Below the pieces are notes generated by a model that ran no database searches, had not been told where the DNA came from, and saw only the letters and a program-made list of their open reading frames with translations. A stretch of 64,000 nt of DNA. Origin: Streptacidiphilus sp. P02-A3a. Its GTDB lineage: Bacteria; Actinomycetota; Actinomycetes; Streptomycetales; Streptomycetaceae. The position numbers and the translations under genes are program-made. Positions 7,373 through 16,698 of this stretch are shown here, piece after piece (position 1 is the first letter of the stretch; each line of letters opens with the position of its first letter). Location of the stretch: positions 2,179,922 through 2,243,921 of the forward strand of contig NZ_CP048289.1 of NCBI RefSeq assembly GCF_014084105.1, in the 5' to 3' direction.

Positions 7373-8770
7373 TCAGGCGGCCAGTCCGGGGGCGGAGGCC
7401 GCGCGGACCACGCCCAGGTCCTGCAGCACCGCCGTGGCCGCCCGCAGGCCGGACGCCAGCGCCCCCTGGGCGCTGCTGGTCTCCCGGTGGTCGCCGCAGA
7501 CGTACAGGCCGTGCAGCAGCCGTACCGGCCGCCGGAAGTGGTGCGGCGGCGGCATCGCGGGCAGCGCGTCCGGCAGGTGCCGCACCGCCAGGAACTCCCA
7601 GCCGCCGCTGTCCACCCCGTACAGCCGCCCCAGGCGGCGGCGGACCAGCGGTTCCAGCGCCTGCGGCCCGTCCGGTCCGAAGCGGCGCCGACCGAGCACC
7701 GTCGAGGCGATCAGCGACGCGCCGCGGGGCGCGTACGAGGGGTCCACCTCGCTGAGCACCAGGGCGTGCGACAGCAGCTTCGGTCCGTCCGCGTCCAGCA
7801 GCAACCGGGGTTCGGGACAAGGGGATTCGCTGGCGGCGTGGTAGTAGGTGGTGACCGGGTGGTAGTCCGGCTGGTGCAGTCCCGGCAGCAGCTCCCCGGC
7901 CCGGCGGGCGTCGGTGGCGACCACCATCGCCCGGCAGTTGAAGCGGCCGTGGCGCTCGGTGTCCACCCCGTCCGCGGACACTGCGCGGACGGACACGCCC
8001 AGCCGGACCGTCCCGGCGGGCAGCCCCTCGGCGAGTTGCAGCGGCACGGCGGAGACGCCGCTCGCGGGCAGGCACAGCCGTCCCCGGGCGTAGCCGCGCA
8101 GCGCCAGATCGGCGACCCTGCTGCTGGTCTCCAGCGCCGGGTCGCCGAGCAGGGCCACCAGCAGCGGGCGGACGAAGCCGTCCAGGGTGCGCGCGGGGAT
8201 GCCGCGCTGGGCCAGTGCCCAGGCCGAGGTGTGCTCCGGACGGGCCAGCAGCTTGGCGGTCGGGGTGGCGGCCAGCCGGGCCAGCGCGGCGTCCAGCCGG
8301 GCCCGGTCCCAGGGCGCGCCGAGGGGCGCGCGGGTGGTGCTGAGCGCCAGTCCCGCCCGCCCGGGCGAGCCGACCTGGTACCGCCGCCCGCGCCGGTGCA
8401 CCAGCACGTCGGAGGCGAGCGGGCGCAGGTCGAGCCGGGGCAGGTCGAGGCTGTCGCCCAGGTCGGGGAAGGAGGTGTTGAGCAGATGGGCGCCGTGGTC
8501 GAGCCGGAAGCCCTGGTGCTGGTACGTCGCCATCCGCCCGCCGACGCGGTCGGCGGCCTCCAGCACGGTGACGCTCAATCCGGCGGCGACCAGGTGCCGC
8601 GCGGTCGCCAGACCGGCGACCCCGGCGCCGACGATGACCACGTCGGACCGGTGCTGCCGGGACTGCTGCGGCGAGGCCGGATGGACCTGCGGCGACGACG
8701 GCTGGTACTGCGGTTGCTGGTGCTGTGTCGGCTGGTGCTGCGACTTCTGGAGCTGGGTGGGTGCAGACAC
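7373..8770 (-). CDS. CrtI-like FAD-dependent oxidoreductase
   Basis: 465 residues from GTG 8770, chosen because GGAGGGA precedes it. The frame runs open to 8911 but without a ribosome site. The first 40 residues are unusually rich in Gln, His and Pro. A Rossmann FAD site follows: DVVIVGAGVAGLATARHLVAAG, then VLEAADRVGGRMATY, the flavin amine oxidase/phytoene desaturase pattern. A C-terminal LYVCGDHRETSSAQGALASG segment completes the FAD site. No other carotenoid or isoprenoid genes are nearby, so the substrate is open. A phytoene desaturase or a general flavin amine oxidase are both possible. It is a single gene, convergent with the NsdA-like gene. Confidence 0.85.
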   Translation of the reverse strand: MSAPTQLQKSQHQPTQHQQPQYQPSSPQVHPASPQQSRQHRSDVVIVGAGVAGLATARHLVAAGLSVTVLEAADRVGGRMATYQHQGFRLDHGAHLLNTSFPDLGDSLDLPRLDLRPLASDVLVHRRGRRYQVGSPGRAGLALSTTRAPLGAPWDRARLDAALARLAATPTAKLLARPEHTSAWALAQRGIPARTLDGFVRPLLVALLGDPALETSSRVADLALRGYARGRLCLPASGVSAVPLQLAEGLPAGTVRLGVSVRAVSADGVDTERHGRFNCRAMVVATDARRAGELLPGLHQPDYHPVTTYYHAASESPCPEPRLLLDADGPKLLSHALVLSEVDPSYAPRGASLIASTVLGRRRFGPDGPQALEPLVRRRLGRLYGVDSGGWEFLAVRHLPDALPAMPPPHHFRRPVRLLHGLYVCGDHRETSSAQGALASGLRAATAVLQDLGVVRAASAPGLAA

Positions 8771-9104
8771 GAGGTGGCTCCCTCCGTGGCCGCGACCCGC
8801 AGCGCTCTCCACTGGCCAGGCACTGGTACTGGCCGTCGGCGCGGGTCGCTGACCGGCTTCCAGGGGTGATGCCCCGTCAGTCCTTAAGTCAGACAGGGCA
8901 ATCAGCGCCATGATGGGGCATATGCCAGGCTGGCCACGGAGGGTGAACGGGGGGAGCGCAGGACGGGGCGCCGGTCACCGAAAGCTTCCATGCGCCCCCT
9001 GGATGCGCCTCTGCGCCCGCCTCAGCAGGTCTGCGCGCCGGTTACCTCCGGTTGCCGGTGACCCTCCGCAACCGTGATCCGCCCGGCGGCCGCTCCGGAC
9101 CGGC
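8771..9104. other. Intergenic region with imperfect inverted repeat
   Basis: Between two minus-strand genes. It holds the leader and promoter of the oxidoreductase. ATGCCCCGTCA (8869-8879) is repeated inverted at 8911-8921 with one mismatch, around an AT-richer centre (TCCTTAAGTCAGACAGG). I see no gene, tRNA or clear terminator in the rest. Confidence 0.4.
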
Positions 9105-10004
9105 TCACTGCGCCGCGCGGACCGCCTGCTCGATGGTGCTGTGACTGAAGCGGAAGCCCGAGTCCAACAGCCGCCCCGGGACCACCCGGTGGCTGCCGAC
9201 GACCTCCACCGCCATCTCGCCCAGCGCCGCCTTCAGCGCCACCTCCGGCACGCTGAACAGCGTCGGCCGGTGCAGCACCTCGCCCATCGCGGCGGTCACC
9301 TCGGCGTTGGTGACCGGGACCGGCGCGGTCAGGTTCACCGGACCGCTCAGCTCGGCGGTGTCGATGATGTGCCGCAGCGCCGCCACCTCGTCCCGCAGCG
9401 AGATGTAGGACCAGTACTGCCGCCCGTTCCCGAGGCGCCCGCCCAGGCCCAGCTTGAACAGCGGGAACAGCTTCTGCCAGGCGCCGCCCTCGGCCGCCAC
9501 CACCAGCCCGGTACGGGCGTACGCGACCCGGATCCCGGCCGCGGCGGCGGGCTCGGCGGCCTGCTCCCACTCCACGCAGACCCGGGCCAGGAAGTCGCCC
9601 CCGGCCGGTGCGGACTCGTCGATGACCGCGCTGCCGGTCTGCCCGTAGTAGCCCACGGCCGAGCCGGAGACCAGTACCTTGGGCGGCCGCGCCAGGCCCG
9701 CCAGCGCCCCGGCCAGGGTCGTGGTGCCGAGCACCCGGCTGTCGTGGATGTCGCGCTTGTGCGCCGCCGTCCAGCGCCGGTCGGCGATCCCGGCCCCGGC
9801 CAGGTTGACCGCGGCGTCCAGGCCGTCCAGCCCGCCGCGGTCGATCTGGCTCAGTCGGGGGTTCCAACGGACCTCGGTGCTGCCGTCGGGGCGCACCACC
9901 GGGGCGCGCCGGACCAGGCGCACCACCTGGTGGCCGTCCTCCAGCAGCGAGCGGACCAGGGCTGAACCGATGAGGCCGGACGAGCCGGTGACTGCGATAC
10001 GCAT
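9105..10004 (-). CDS. TIGR01777 family epimerase-like protein
   Basis: 299 residues of the extended short-chain dehydrogenase fold (E. coli YfcH type). The N-terminus MRIAVTGSSGLIGSALVRSL is the nucleotide-binding GxxGxxG. A typical SGSAVGYYGQTG segment holds the Tyr of the active site, and a C-terminal DUF1731-like part includes VVPGRLLDSGF. The family has been called 'cell division inhibitor SulA-like', but that role is not supported and the substrate is unknown. It is divergent from the GNAT gene 43 bases away, so both promoters share this short gap. Confidence 0.92.
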   Translation of the reverse strand: MRIAVTGSSGLIGSALVRSLLEDGHQVVRLVRRAPVVRPDGSTEVRWNPRLSQIDRGGLDGLDAAVNLAGAGIADRRWTAAHKRDIHDSRVLGTTTLAGALAGLARPPKVLVSGSAVGYYGQTGSAVIDESAPAGGDFLARVCVEWEQAAEPAAAAGIRVAYARTGLVVAAEGGAWQKLFPLFKLGLGGRLGNGRQYWSYISLRDEVAALRHIIDTAELSGPVNLTAPVPVTNAEVTAAMGEVLHRPTLFSVPEVALKAALGEMAVEVVGSHRVVPGRLLDSGFRFSHSTIEQAVRAAQ

Positions 10005-10047
10005 GGGCGAATCATCTCAGTCGGCGGGATCCTCGTACGCTGGGACC

Positions 10048-10545
10048 ATGTCCGACACGCTGCGCACCCGTCCCGCCGACGCCGCCGACGGCCCGCTGCT
10101 GTACCGGCTCGACCACGACGGCTGGTCCACCCTCGGCGAGGTCGCCGAGCGCTCGGCCCCGCCCACCGCCGACAGCACGCTGTTCGACGAGCGGCACCGC
10201 CCGCAGGACTACCTGGTGGCGGAGCTGGACGGGCAGGTGGTCGGCTACGTCCGGCTGGTGCCGCCGACGCCGCTGCCCAGCAACGCCCACATCCGGCAGA
10301 TCTCCGGACTGGCCGTGGACCGCTCGGCCCGCCGCCGGGGCGTCGGCGCGGTACTGGTGGCGGCGGCGGTGGCGCGCGCCCGCCGGGTGGGCGCGCGCCG
10401 GGTGACGCTGCGGGTACTGGGCTACAACACGCCCGCCCGCAAGCTCTACGAGGCGGCCGGGTTCACGGTGGAGGGGGTCAGCCCGGAGGAGTTCTACCTG
10501 GACGGACGCTACGTGGACGACGTGGTGATGGGCCTGACGCTCTAG
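10048..10545 (+). CDS. GNAT family N-acetyltransferase
   Basis: 165 residues from ATG 10048. The acetyl-CoA-binding segment SGLAVDRSARRRGVGAVLV contains the RRxGxG-type pyrophosphate loop, and the late motif NTPARKLYEAAGFTVEG is typical for GNAT strand 5 and helix 4. It probably acetylates a small molecule or protein amine, target unknown. It is transcribed away from the TIGR01777 gene. Confidence 0.92.
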   Translation: MSDTLRTRPADAADGPLLYRLDHDGWSTLGEVAERSAPPTADSTLFDERHRPQDYLVAELDGQVVGYVRLVPPTPLPSNAHIRQISGLAVDRSARRRGVGAVLVAAAVARARRVGARRVTLRVLGYNTPARKLYEAAGFTVEGVSPEEFYLDGRYVDDVVMGLTL

Positions 10546-10576
10546 CCCGCGCGCCAGCCCGCCCCGCGCGACAGCG

Positions 10577-10657
10577 CCCGCCAACGACCCGCCAACGACC
10601 CGCCACAGCGCCCCACCGCCGCCCCTGCCTGACCGCCAGCCCCTGCCTGACCGCCAA
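10577..10657. repeat. Two short tandem repeats between convergent genes
   Basis: An 11-bp unit CCCGCCAACGA occurs 2.6 times (10577-10605). An 18-bp unit CCCCTGCCTGACCGCCAG occurs twice (10622-10639, 10640-10657) with one mismatch. These fill the 119-base gap between the GNAT and DUF4240 genes. Confidence 0.85.
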
Positions 10658-10664
10658 CCCCCGC

Positions 10665-11195
10665 TCAGCCGCCGTAGCGCTGCCAGAGCCTGGGGAAACG
10701 TTCCTCCATCACCCGGGCGTCGTCGAAGTCGAAGCCGCCCCCGGACGGCTCCACCGGCTCGGCGGGCCGGACCGGCAGTCCCAGCTCCGGCAGCGGCATC
10801 CCGGTCAGCTGCTCGTGCGCGCGGTCCGCGGCGTCGCCCAGTTCCTCGGCGTCGCCGTCCACCTCCTCGTCGAAGTCGGGCACCAGGTCGGCCAGCGTGT
10901 CCGGATCGGCCAGCGCGCCCTCGAACACGTCCCGGCCCTGGCCGATCAGCCAACAGCAGAAGTAGTCGAAGCTCTCGTCGCCCGCGCCGCCGAGCAGCAG
11001 GTCGGCCGCGCCCCACAGGTCCAGCCGCCAGGCCCGGGCCAGCCGTGCCTCGAACAGCCGGGCGAAGTCGATCACGTCGTCCGGGGTGAGCCCCAGCAAC
11101 CGCTCCACCAGCAGTTCGGCCTGATCGACCGGGTCCCCCTGGGCGGCCTCGCGCGTCTCGTCGATCAGTTGCCAGAACTCAGTCTCGTCGGTCAC
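10665..11195 (-). CDS. DUF4240 domain protein
   Basis: Acidic soluble protein of 176 residues with the DUF4240 pattern: TDETEFWQLIDETREAA at the N-terminus and FDYFCCWLIGQGRDVFEGAL in the middle. The function of the family is unknown. GTG 11195 is preferred to the in-frame ATG at 11273 because the domain begins directly after it and the earlier residues are Pro/Arg low complexity. It stands downstream of sucB on the same strand, beyond a hairpin, so it is probably transcribed separately. Confidence 0.85.
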   Translation of the reverse strand: MTDETEFWQLIDETREAAQGDPVDQAELLVERLLGLTPDDVIDFARLFEARLARAWRLDLWGAADLLLGGAGDESFDYFCCWLIGQGRDVFEGALADPDTLADLVPDFDEEVDGDAEELGDAADRAHEQLTGMPLPELGLPVRPAEPVEPSGGGFDFDDARVMEERFPRLWQRYGG

Positions 11196-11274
11196 CCCAC
11201 CAGCATCGTCCCCCGGCGCCCCGCGCGCACGGGAAATGCGCCGGGCGGGCGCCGGGGCGCCCGCCCCGGACACG

Positions 11275-11314
11275 CCGCTGCCCCCGCCCCGCCGAGGCGG
11301 AACGGGGGCAGCGG
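11275..11314 (-). terminator. Rho-independent-type hairpin after sucB
   Basis: CCGCTGCCCCCG (11275-11286) pairs perfectly with CGGGGGCAGCGG (11303-11314), 25 bases beyond the sucB stop. An inner CCGC/GCGG pair strengthens it. It lacks a T-tract, as is common in high-GC actinobacteria. Confidence 0.7.
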
Positions 11315-11339
11315 TACGCGAGCCCTGGGGGCGCGAGTG

Positions 11340-13172
11340 CTACAGGCCGAGCTCGCCCTCGAAGGCGCCCTCTTCCAGTCGGGCCTTGACGCTGCCCAGG
11401 AAGCGCACCGCGTCGGCGCCGTCGACCACCCGGTGGTCGTACGACAGGGCCAGGTAGACCATGTCGCGGACACCGATGACGCTGCCCAGCGCCGGGTCCT
11501 CGATCACCACGGGACGCTTCACCGTCGCGCCGATGACGAGGATCGCCACCTGCGGCGGGGTGAAGATCGCGGTGTCGAACAGCGCGCCGCGGGAACCGGT
11601 GTTGGTGATGGTGAAGGTGCCACCGGACACCTCGTCCGGCTTGACCTTGTTGTCCCGGGTGCGGGCCGCGAGGTCGGCGGTCTTCTTGGCGATGCCGGCG
11701 ATGTTCAGGTCGCCCGCGTCGTGGATGACCGGGACCATCAGGCCGCGCTCGGTGTCCACCGCGATACCGATGTTCTCGGTGCCGTGGTAGGTGATCGTGC
11801 CCTCGTCCTCGTTGATGGTCGAGTTGATCACCGGGTGCGCCTTCAGCGCCTCGGTCGCGGCCTTCACGAAGAACGGCATCGGCGAGAGCTTGACGCCCTC
11901 ACGGGCCTGGAAGCCCGCCTTGGCCTTCTCCCGCAGCCGCATGATCGTGGTGACGTCCACCTCGATCACGGTGGTCAGCTGCGCCGTGGTCTGCATCGCC
12001 TTGAGCATGTTCTCGGCGATGACCTTGCGCATCCGGGTCATCTTGACGGTCTGCCCGCGCAGCGGGGAGGCCGCGGCGACGGTGGCCGGAGCCTTGGCGG
12101 CGGCGGGCGCGGCCGAGGCGGCAGCGGCGGCGCGGGCGGCCTCGGCCGCGGCCACGACGTCCTGCTTGCGGATCCGCCCGCCGACGCCGGTGCCCTGGAC
12201 CGAGCCCAGGTCGACGCCGTTCTCCGTGGCCAGCTTGCGGACCAGCGGGGTGACGTACGCGTCGGCGCTGTCGGCGGCCGGGGCCGCGACCGGAGCGGGC
12301 GCGACCGGAGCGGCGGCCACCGGGGCCGGAGCCGGAGCGGCGGCCACCGGGGCCGGAGCCACGGGCGCCGGGGCGGCGACCGGAGCGGGCGCGGCGGCGA
12401 CCGGAGCCGGGGCGGCGACCGGAGCCGGGGCGGCGACCGGAGCCGGGGCGGCCGGGGCCGCGACCGGGGCGGGCGCGGCCGGAGCCGGCGCGGCCGGGGC
12501 CGGAGCCGCGACCGGGGCGGCCGGAGCCGGGGCGGCGGCGGCCGGAGCGGCACCCGCCGCGCCGATGACGGCCAGCTCGGCGCCGACCTCCACCGTCTCG
12601 TCCTCGGCGACCGAGATCTTCACCAGGACGCCGCTGACCGGAGCGGGGATCTCGGTGTCGACCTTGTCGGTGGAGACCTCCAGCAGCGGCTCGTCGGCCT
12701 CGACGGTGTCGCCCTCGGCCTTGAGCCAGCGGGTGACGGTGCCCTCGGTGACGCTCTCACCCAGCGCGGGGAGCAGCACCGGGGTACCGGCCGCCGGCGC
12801 GGCCGGGGCGGCCGCCGGAGCGGCCTCGGGCGCGGGAGCAGGGGCGGCGGGGGCCTCGGCCACCGGGGCCGGGGCGGCGACCGGCGCCGGAGCGGCGGCC
12901 GGGGCGGCGGCAGCGGCGGGCGCCGGAGCGCCGGTGCCGTCGTCGATGATGGCCAGCTCGGCGCCGACCTCCACCGTCTCGTCCTCAGCGACCTTGATCG
13001 AAGCCAGGATGCCGGAAACGGGCGCCGGAATCTCGGTGTCGACCTTGTCGGTGGAGACCTCCAGCAGGGGCTCGTCTACCTCGACGCGCTCACCCTCGGC
13101 CTTGAGCCAGCGGGTGACGGTGCCCTCGGTCACGCTCTCGCCGAGCGCGGGCAGTGTTACTGAGACCGCCAT
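11340..13172 (-). CDS. sucB: Dihydrolipoamide acyltransferase (E2), 2-oxoglutarate dehydrogenase type
   Basis: E2 core of a 2-oxo acid dehydrogenase complex, 610 residues. There are two lipoyl domains with the [12 protein letters not shown] motif and lipoyl lysines K43 and K170, Ala/Pro linkers, a peripheral subunit-binding domain around 305-341 ([23 protein letters not shown]), and the acyltransferase domain from about 375 with catalytic H580 and D584 (DHRVVDG). In actinobacteria the 2-oxoglutarate complex E1 is often fused to its own acyltransferase domain (OdhA/Kgd). This E2 may therefore serve the pyruvate and 2-oxoglutarate complexes together. Its partner lpd lies upstream on the same strand with 122 bases between. 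It is a substrate of LipA/LipB. Confidence 0.95.
   Translation of the reverse strand: MAVSVTLPALGESVTEGTVTRWLKAEGERVEVDEPLLEVSTDKVDTEIPAPVSGILASIKVAEDETVEVGAELAIIDDGTGAPAPAAAAAPAAAPAPVAAPAPVAEAPAAPAPAPEAAPAAAPAAPAAGTPVLLPALGESVTEGTVTRWLKAEGDTVEADEPLLEVSTDKVDTEIPAPVSGVLVKISVAEDETVEVGAELAVIGAAGAAPAAAAPAPAAPVAAPAPAAPAPAAPAPVAAPAAPAPVAAPAPVAAPAPVAAAPAPVAAPAPVAPAPVAAAPAPAPVAAAPVAPAPVAAPAADSADAYVTPLVRKLATENGVDLGSVQGTGVGGRIRKQDVVAAAEAARAAAAASAAPAAAKAPATVAAASPLRGQTVKMTRMRKVIAENMLKAMQTTAQLTTVIEVDVTTIMRLREKAKAGFQAREGVKLSPMPFFVKAATEALKAHPVINSTINEDEGTITYHGTENIGIAVDTERGLMVPVIHDAGDLNIAGIAKKTADLAARTRDNKVKPDEVSGGTFTITNTGSRGALFDTAIFTPPQVAILVIGATVKRPVVIEDPALGSVIGVRDMVYLALSYDHRVVDGADAVRFLGSVKARLEEGAFEGELGL
12270..12550 (-). 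repeat. Ala-Pro linker repeat inside sucB
   Basis: Short units coding for PAPVAA recur many times in the inter-domain linker. This is protein low complexity of an E2 swinging arm, not a genomic repeat element. Confidence 0.8.
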
Positions 13173-13294
13173 GGCTTCAGTTACTCCTTGTGGTGCGTGC
13201 GGATGGTTGACCCGTCGGGGGAGCGGCCACGCGGCGGTTGCCGCGCGCGTGGCCGGGTCTCCCCGTGAGCGGGAAAGCGGAGTGCGAGGGGAGG

Positions 13295-14683
13295 TCAGTC
13301 GTGATTGTGCAGGGGCTTGCCCGCGAGCGCCAGGTGCGCCTCGCCGAGAGCCTCGTTCTGGGTGGGGTGCGCGTGGATCAGCTGGGCGACCTCGGAGGGC
13401 AGCGCCTCCCAGTTGTAGATCAGCTGGGCTTCGCCCACCTGCTCGCCCATGCGCTCGCCGACCATGTGGACGCCGACCACGGCGCCGTCCTTGACCTGGA
13501 CGAGCTTGATCTCACCGGCGGTCTTGAGGATCTTGGACTTGCCGTTGCCCGCGAGGTTGAACTTCGCGGTGACGACCTTGTCCGCCCCGTACAGCTCCTT
13601 GGCCTTGGCCTCGGTGATGCCGACGGAGGCGACCTCGGGGTTGCAGTAGGTGACCCGGGGGACACCGTCGTAGTCGATCGGCACGACCTTGAGCCCGGCC
13701 AGCCGCTCCGCGACGAGGATGCCCTCGGCGAAGCCGACGTGCGCCAGCTGCAGGGTCGGCACCAGGTCGCCCACGGCGGAGATGGTGGGGACGTTGGTCC
13801 GCATGTACTCGTCGACCAGGACGTAGCCGCGGTCGATGGCGACCCCGGCCTCCTCGTAGCCGAGGCCCTGCGAGACCGGTCCGCGGCCGACGGCGACGAG
13901 CATCAGCTCGGCCTCGATCTGCTTGCCGTTCTCCAGCGAGGCACGGACACCGGTCTCGGTGTACTCGACCCCGGCGAAGCGGGCGCCCAGCTCGAACTTG
14001 ATGCCGCGCTTGCGGAAGGCCCGCTCCAGCAGCTTGGAGGAGTTCTCGTCCTCCAGCGGGGCCAGGTGCGGCAGCGCCTCGATGATGGTGACCTCGGCCC
14101 CGAAGGACTTCCAGACCGACGCGAACTCGACGCCGATGACGCCGCCGCCGAGCACGATCACCGACTGCGGGACCCGGTCCAGGGTCAGCGCGTGGTCCGA
14201 GGAGATGACCCGGTTGCCGTCGATCGCCAGGCCGGGCAGCGACTTCGGCACGGAGCCGGTCGCCAGCAGGATGTGCTTGCCGGTGTAGCGCTCGCCGTTG
14301 ACGTCCACCGTGGTCGGGGACGACAGGCGGCCCTCGCCGACCACGTAGGTGATCTTGCGGCTGGCCACCAGGCCCTGGAGGCCCTTGTACAGGCCGGAGA
14401 CGACACCGTCCTTGTAGGCGTGGACGCCCTGGATGTCGATGCCCTCGAAGGTGGCCTTCACACCGAAGCCCGCGCTCTCGCGGGTCTGGTCGGCGACCTC
14501 GCCGGCGTGCAGCAGAGCCTTGGTGGGGATGCAGCCGTTGTGGAGGCAGGTGCCGCCGAGCTTGCCCTTCTCGATCAGGGCGACCTGGAGCCCGAGCTGG
14601 GCCGCCCGCAGCGCCGCGGCGTATCCGCCGCTTCCGCCTCCGAGAATGACTACGTCGAAAACGGTGCTGGCGTCGTTCGCCAC
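13295..14683 (-). CDS. lpd: Dihydrolipoyl dehydrogenase (E3)
   Basis: Flavoprotein of 462 residues that reoxidises the lipoyl arm of E2 with NAD+. GTG 14683 is chosen because GGAGG lies seven bases before it. An upstream in-frame start at 14701 would place six residues before it. FAD site [19 protein letters not shown] at the N-terminus, redox disulfide C46-C51 in [16 protein letters not shown] site [17 protein letters not shown], and the C-terminal catalytic [12 protein letters not shown] (His/Glu pair from the partner subunit). It is the first gene of an lpd-sucB unit. Confidence 0.97.
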   Translation of the reverse strand: MANDASTVFDVVILGGGSGGYAAALRAAQLGLQVALIEKGKLGGTCLHNGCIPTKALLHAGEVADQTRESAGFGVKATFEGIDIQGVHAYKDGVVSGLYKGLQGLVASRKITYVVGEGRLSSPTTVDVNGERYTGKHILLATGSVPKSLPGLAIDGNRVISSDHALTLDRVPQSVIVLGGGVIGVEFASVWKSFGAEVTIIEALPHLAPLEDENSSKLLERAFRKRGIKFELGARFAGVEYTETGVRASLENGKQIEAELMLVAVGRGPVSQGLGYEEAGVAIDRGYVLVDEYMRTNVPTISAVGDLVPTLQLAHVGFAEGILVAERLAGLKVVPIDYDGVPRVTYCNPEVASVGITEAKAKELYGADKVVTAKFNLAGNGKSKILKTAGEIKLVQVKDGAVVGVHMVGERMGEQVGEAQLIYNWEALPSEVAQLIHAHPTQNEALGEAHLALAGKPLHNHD

Positions 14684-14907
14684 GTCACGTCCTCCATGCA
14701 AATGGGTGCGGATCGTCCCGGTCGATCACCGGCCGGGTTTGGGTGCTCCCTTGTGGGGAGACCAGTCGTGCCGGAAATACATCCTCGCACTTGTTGCGAG
14801 TGCTTGATGCGCCGGGCCGCCCTGTGGACACCCAGGGAGCGCTCCGCCGTGGCCTGCGGCCCTCAAGGACACGCCCTGGACCGTGGTTCCGCTGAGGGCG
14901 AACGCCG

Positions 14908-14940
14908 GGGGCGGTCCACCGATTCCCGGCGGACCGCCCC
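14908..14940 (-). terminator. Hairpin downstream of pepA; rest of the 315-base gap
   Basis: GGGGCGGTCC (14908-14917) pairs with GGACCGCCCC (14931-14940), 58 bases beyond the pepA stop. It probably ends pepA. Between it and the lpd start (14683) lies the lpd promoter region, with no gene that I can support. Confidence 0.6.
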
Positions 14941-14998
14941 TGTGGCAGTGCTCCTGCGACCCGCCGCGCGTGCCCGCGCGCGGGTTTGTCCGACGCGG

Positions 14999-16510
14999 CT
15001 ACAGCGAACCGGCGGCAGCCTGCTCGGCCAGCTGCACCAGGGTCCGCACGGCGGATCCGGTGCCGCCCTTGGGCGTGTAGCCGAACGGGGCGCCCTCGTG
15101 GAACGCCGGTCCGGCGATGTCCAGGTGCGCCCAGTCGATGCCCTCGGCCACGAACTCCTTCAGGAACAGGCCGGCCACCAGGCCGCCGCCCATCCGCTCG
15201 CCCATGTTGGCGATGTCGGCGGTCGGCGAGTCCATGCCCTTGCGCAGCTCGGCGGGGAGCGGCATCGGCCAGGACTGCTCACCGGCGGCGGTGGCCGCGG
15301 CGAAGACGTTGTCCCGGAACGCGTCCTGGTTGGCCATGATGCCGAAGGTGCGGGCACCGAGCGCCATCATCATCGCGCCGGTCAGGGTGGCCACGTCGAC
15401 GATCGCGTCGGGCTTCTCCTCGCCCGCGCGGACGATCGCGTCGGCCAGTACCAGGCGGCCCTCGGCGTCGGTGTTGAGCACCTCGACGGTCTTGCCGCCG
15501 TACATCCGCAGCACGTCGCCGGGGCGGGTGGCGGAGCCGGACGGCATGTTCTCGGCCAGCGCCAGCCAGCCGGTGACGTTGACCTGGAGGCCCAGCCGGG
15601 ACGCGGCGACCACGGCGGCGAACACCGCGGCGGCGCCCGACATGTCGCACTTCATGGTCTCGTTGTGCCCGGCCGGCTTGAGCGAGATGCCGCCCGAGTC
15701 GTAGGTGATGCCCTTGCCCACGAACGCCAGCGACTGCTTGGCCTTGGGGTGCGTGTAGGCGACCTTGACCAGGCGCGGCGGCCGGGCGGAGCCGACGCCG
15801 ACGCCGAGGATGCCGCCGAAGCCGCCCTTGGCCAGCGCCTTCTCGTCCAGCACCTCGACCTTGAGCGCGTGCTCCTTGCCGACGGTGGTGACGATGTCGG
15901 CGAAGGACTTCGGGAAGAGGTCGTTCGGCGGCATGTTGATGAGGTCGCGGGTGCGGTTCATCTCCTCGGCGAGCACGGTGCCGCGCTCGACGGCGGCCTT
16001 GGCCGACTTGTCCGCGCGCTTGCCGCCGACCAGGACGGCCTCGGCCAGCGGGGACTTCGCGGTGGCCAGCGCGGCCTCGCTGCGCCAGGCGGTGAACTCG
16101 TAGGCGCCGAGCAGCGCGCCCAGGGTGACCGCCTCCACGGCGGCGGCGTCGGCCAGCGGCAGCGCGAACACGGCCTTCTTGCTGCCGTGCAGTGTGCGGG
16201 CGGCGGTACCGGCGGCGTAGCGCAGGGACTCGGCCGACCAGCCGTCGGCCTCGGCGGCGTCGCCCAGTCCAACGGCCAGGACCAGGGCGGACTTGACGCC
16301 GGCGGGGGCGGGAAGCTTCACGGCCTCACCCTCGGCCCCGGTGGCTCCCAGGGTGGTGAGGACGGCGGCCAGCTTGCCGTCGAACGCCTCGTCGACCGTC
16401 TCGGCGCCCGGGGCGAGGACGAGGCCCTTGGGACCCTTTGCCACGGCCACAACGACGGCGTCCGCGCGCAGCGCGTTGGCCGCGGAGGTGCTCAGAGACA
16501 CTGATGTCAC
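14999..16510 (-). CDS. pepA: Leucyl aminopeptidase (M17)
   Basis: Cytosolic dizinc aminopeptidase of 503 residues that trims N-terminal residues from peptides. Catalytic and metal residues are visible: K266 and D271 in VGKGITYDSGG, K278, D289 in KCDMSG, and D348, E350, R352 in the family signature NTDAEGRLVLADA. GTG 16510 (MTSVSLSTSAANALR) is taken as the start; the frame is open much further but the extra residues are Arg-rich noise. The ribosome site is weak (GGACG). In some bacteria PepA is also a DNA-binding protein, but nothing here shows that. It is monocistronic, with its own hairpin downstream. Confidence 0.95.
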   Translation of the reverse strand: MTSVSLSTSAANALRADAVVVAVAKGPKGLVLAPGAETVDEAFDGKLAAVLTTLGATGAEGEAVKLPAPAGVKSALVLAVGLGDAAEADGWSAESLRYAAGTAARTLHGSKKAVFALPLADAAAVEAVTLGALLGAYEFTAWRSEAALATAKSPLAEAVLVGGKRADKSAKAAVERGTVLAEEMNRTRDLINMPPNDLFPKSFADIVTTVGKEHALKVEVLDEKALAKGGFGGILGVGVGSARPPRLVKVAYTHPKAKQSLAFVGKGITYDSGGISLKPAGHNETMKCDMSGAAAVFAAVVAASRLGLQVNVTGWLALAENMPSGSATRPGDVLRMYGGKTVEVLNTDAEGRLVLADAIVRAGEEKPDAIVDVATLTGAMMMALGARTFGIMANQDAFRDNVFAAATAAGEQSWPMPLPAELRKGMDSPTADIANMGERMGGGLVAGLFLKEFVAEGIDWAHLDIAGPAFHEGAPFGYTPKGGTGSAVRTLVQLAEQAAAGSL

Positions 16511-16698
16511 GTAATGCGTCCTGTTCTGTATGCGGTCCTCGGCCGGGTGCTGAGGAAGGCGAGGGTTCGCGGTGCCTTGACTGTGTACCGGCACCTGTCC
16601 TGCATGGTAGTCCGCATGATGGGATGCCGCGCCCTTGCGGGTGCAATCCGACACCACGGCTTGTGGTGGCATCTTCTCAGGATTCGGTGCGCGGTCTG

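Noticed and set aside
12270-12550. CRISPR-like or satellite array
   Set aside because: Short units are codon repeats for the PAPVAA linker of E2; there are no unique spacers.
10815-13163. Long plus-strand open frame opposite sucB with Arg/Gly repeats
   Set aside because: Mirror of the Ala/Pro linker and lipoyl domains of sucB; no independent ribosome site or known motif.
13238-16504. Very long plus-strand open frame (over 1000 codons) across lpd and pepA
   Set aside because: Antisense shadow of two well-recognised genes; its translation is Gly/Arg/His-rich with no domain, a common effect of high third-position GC.
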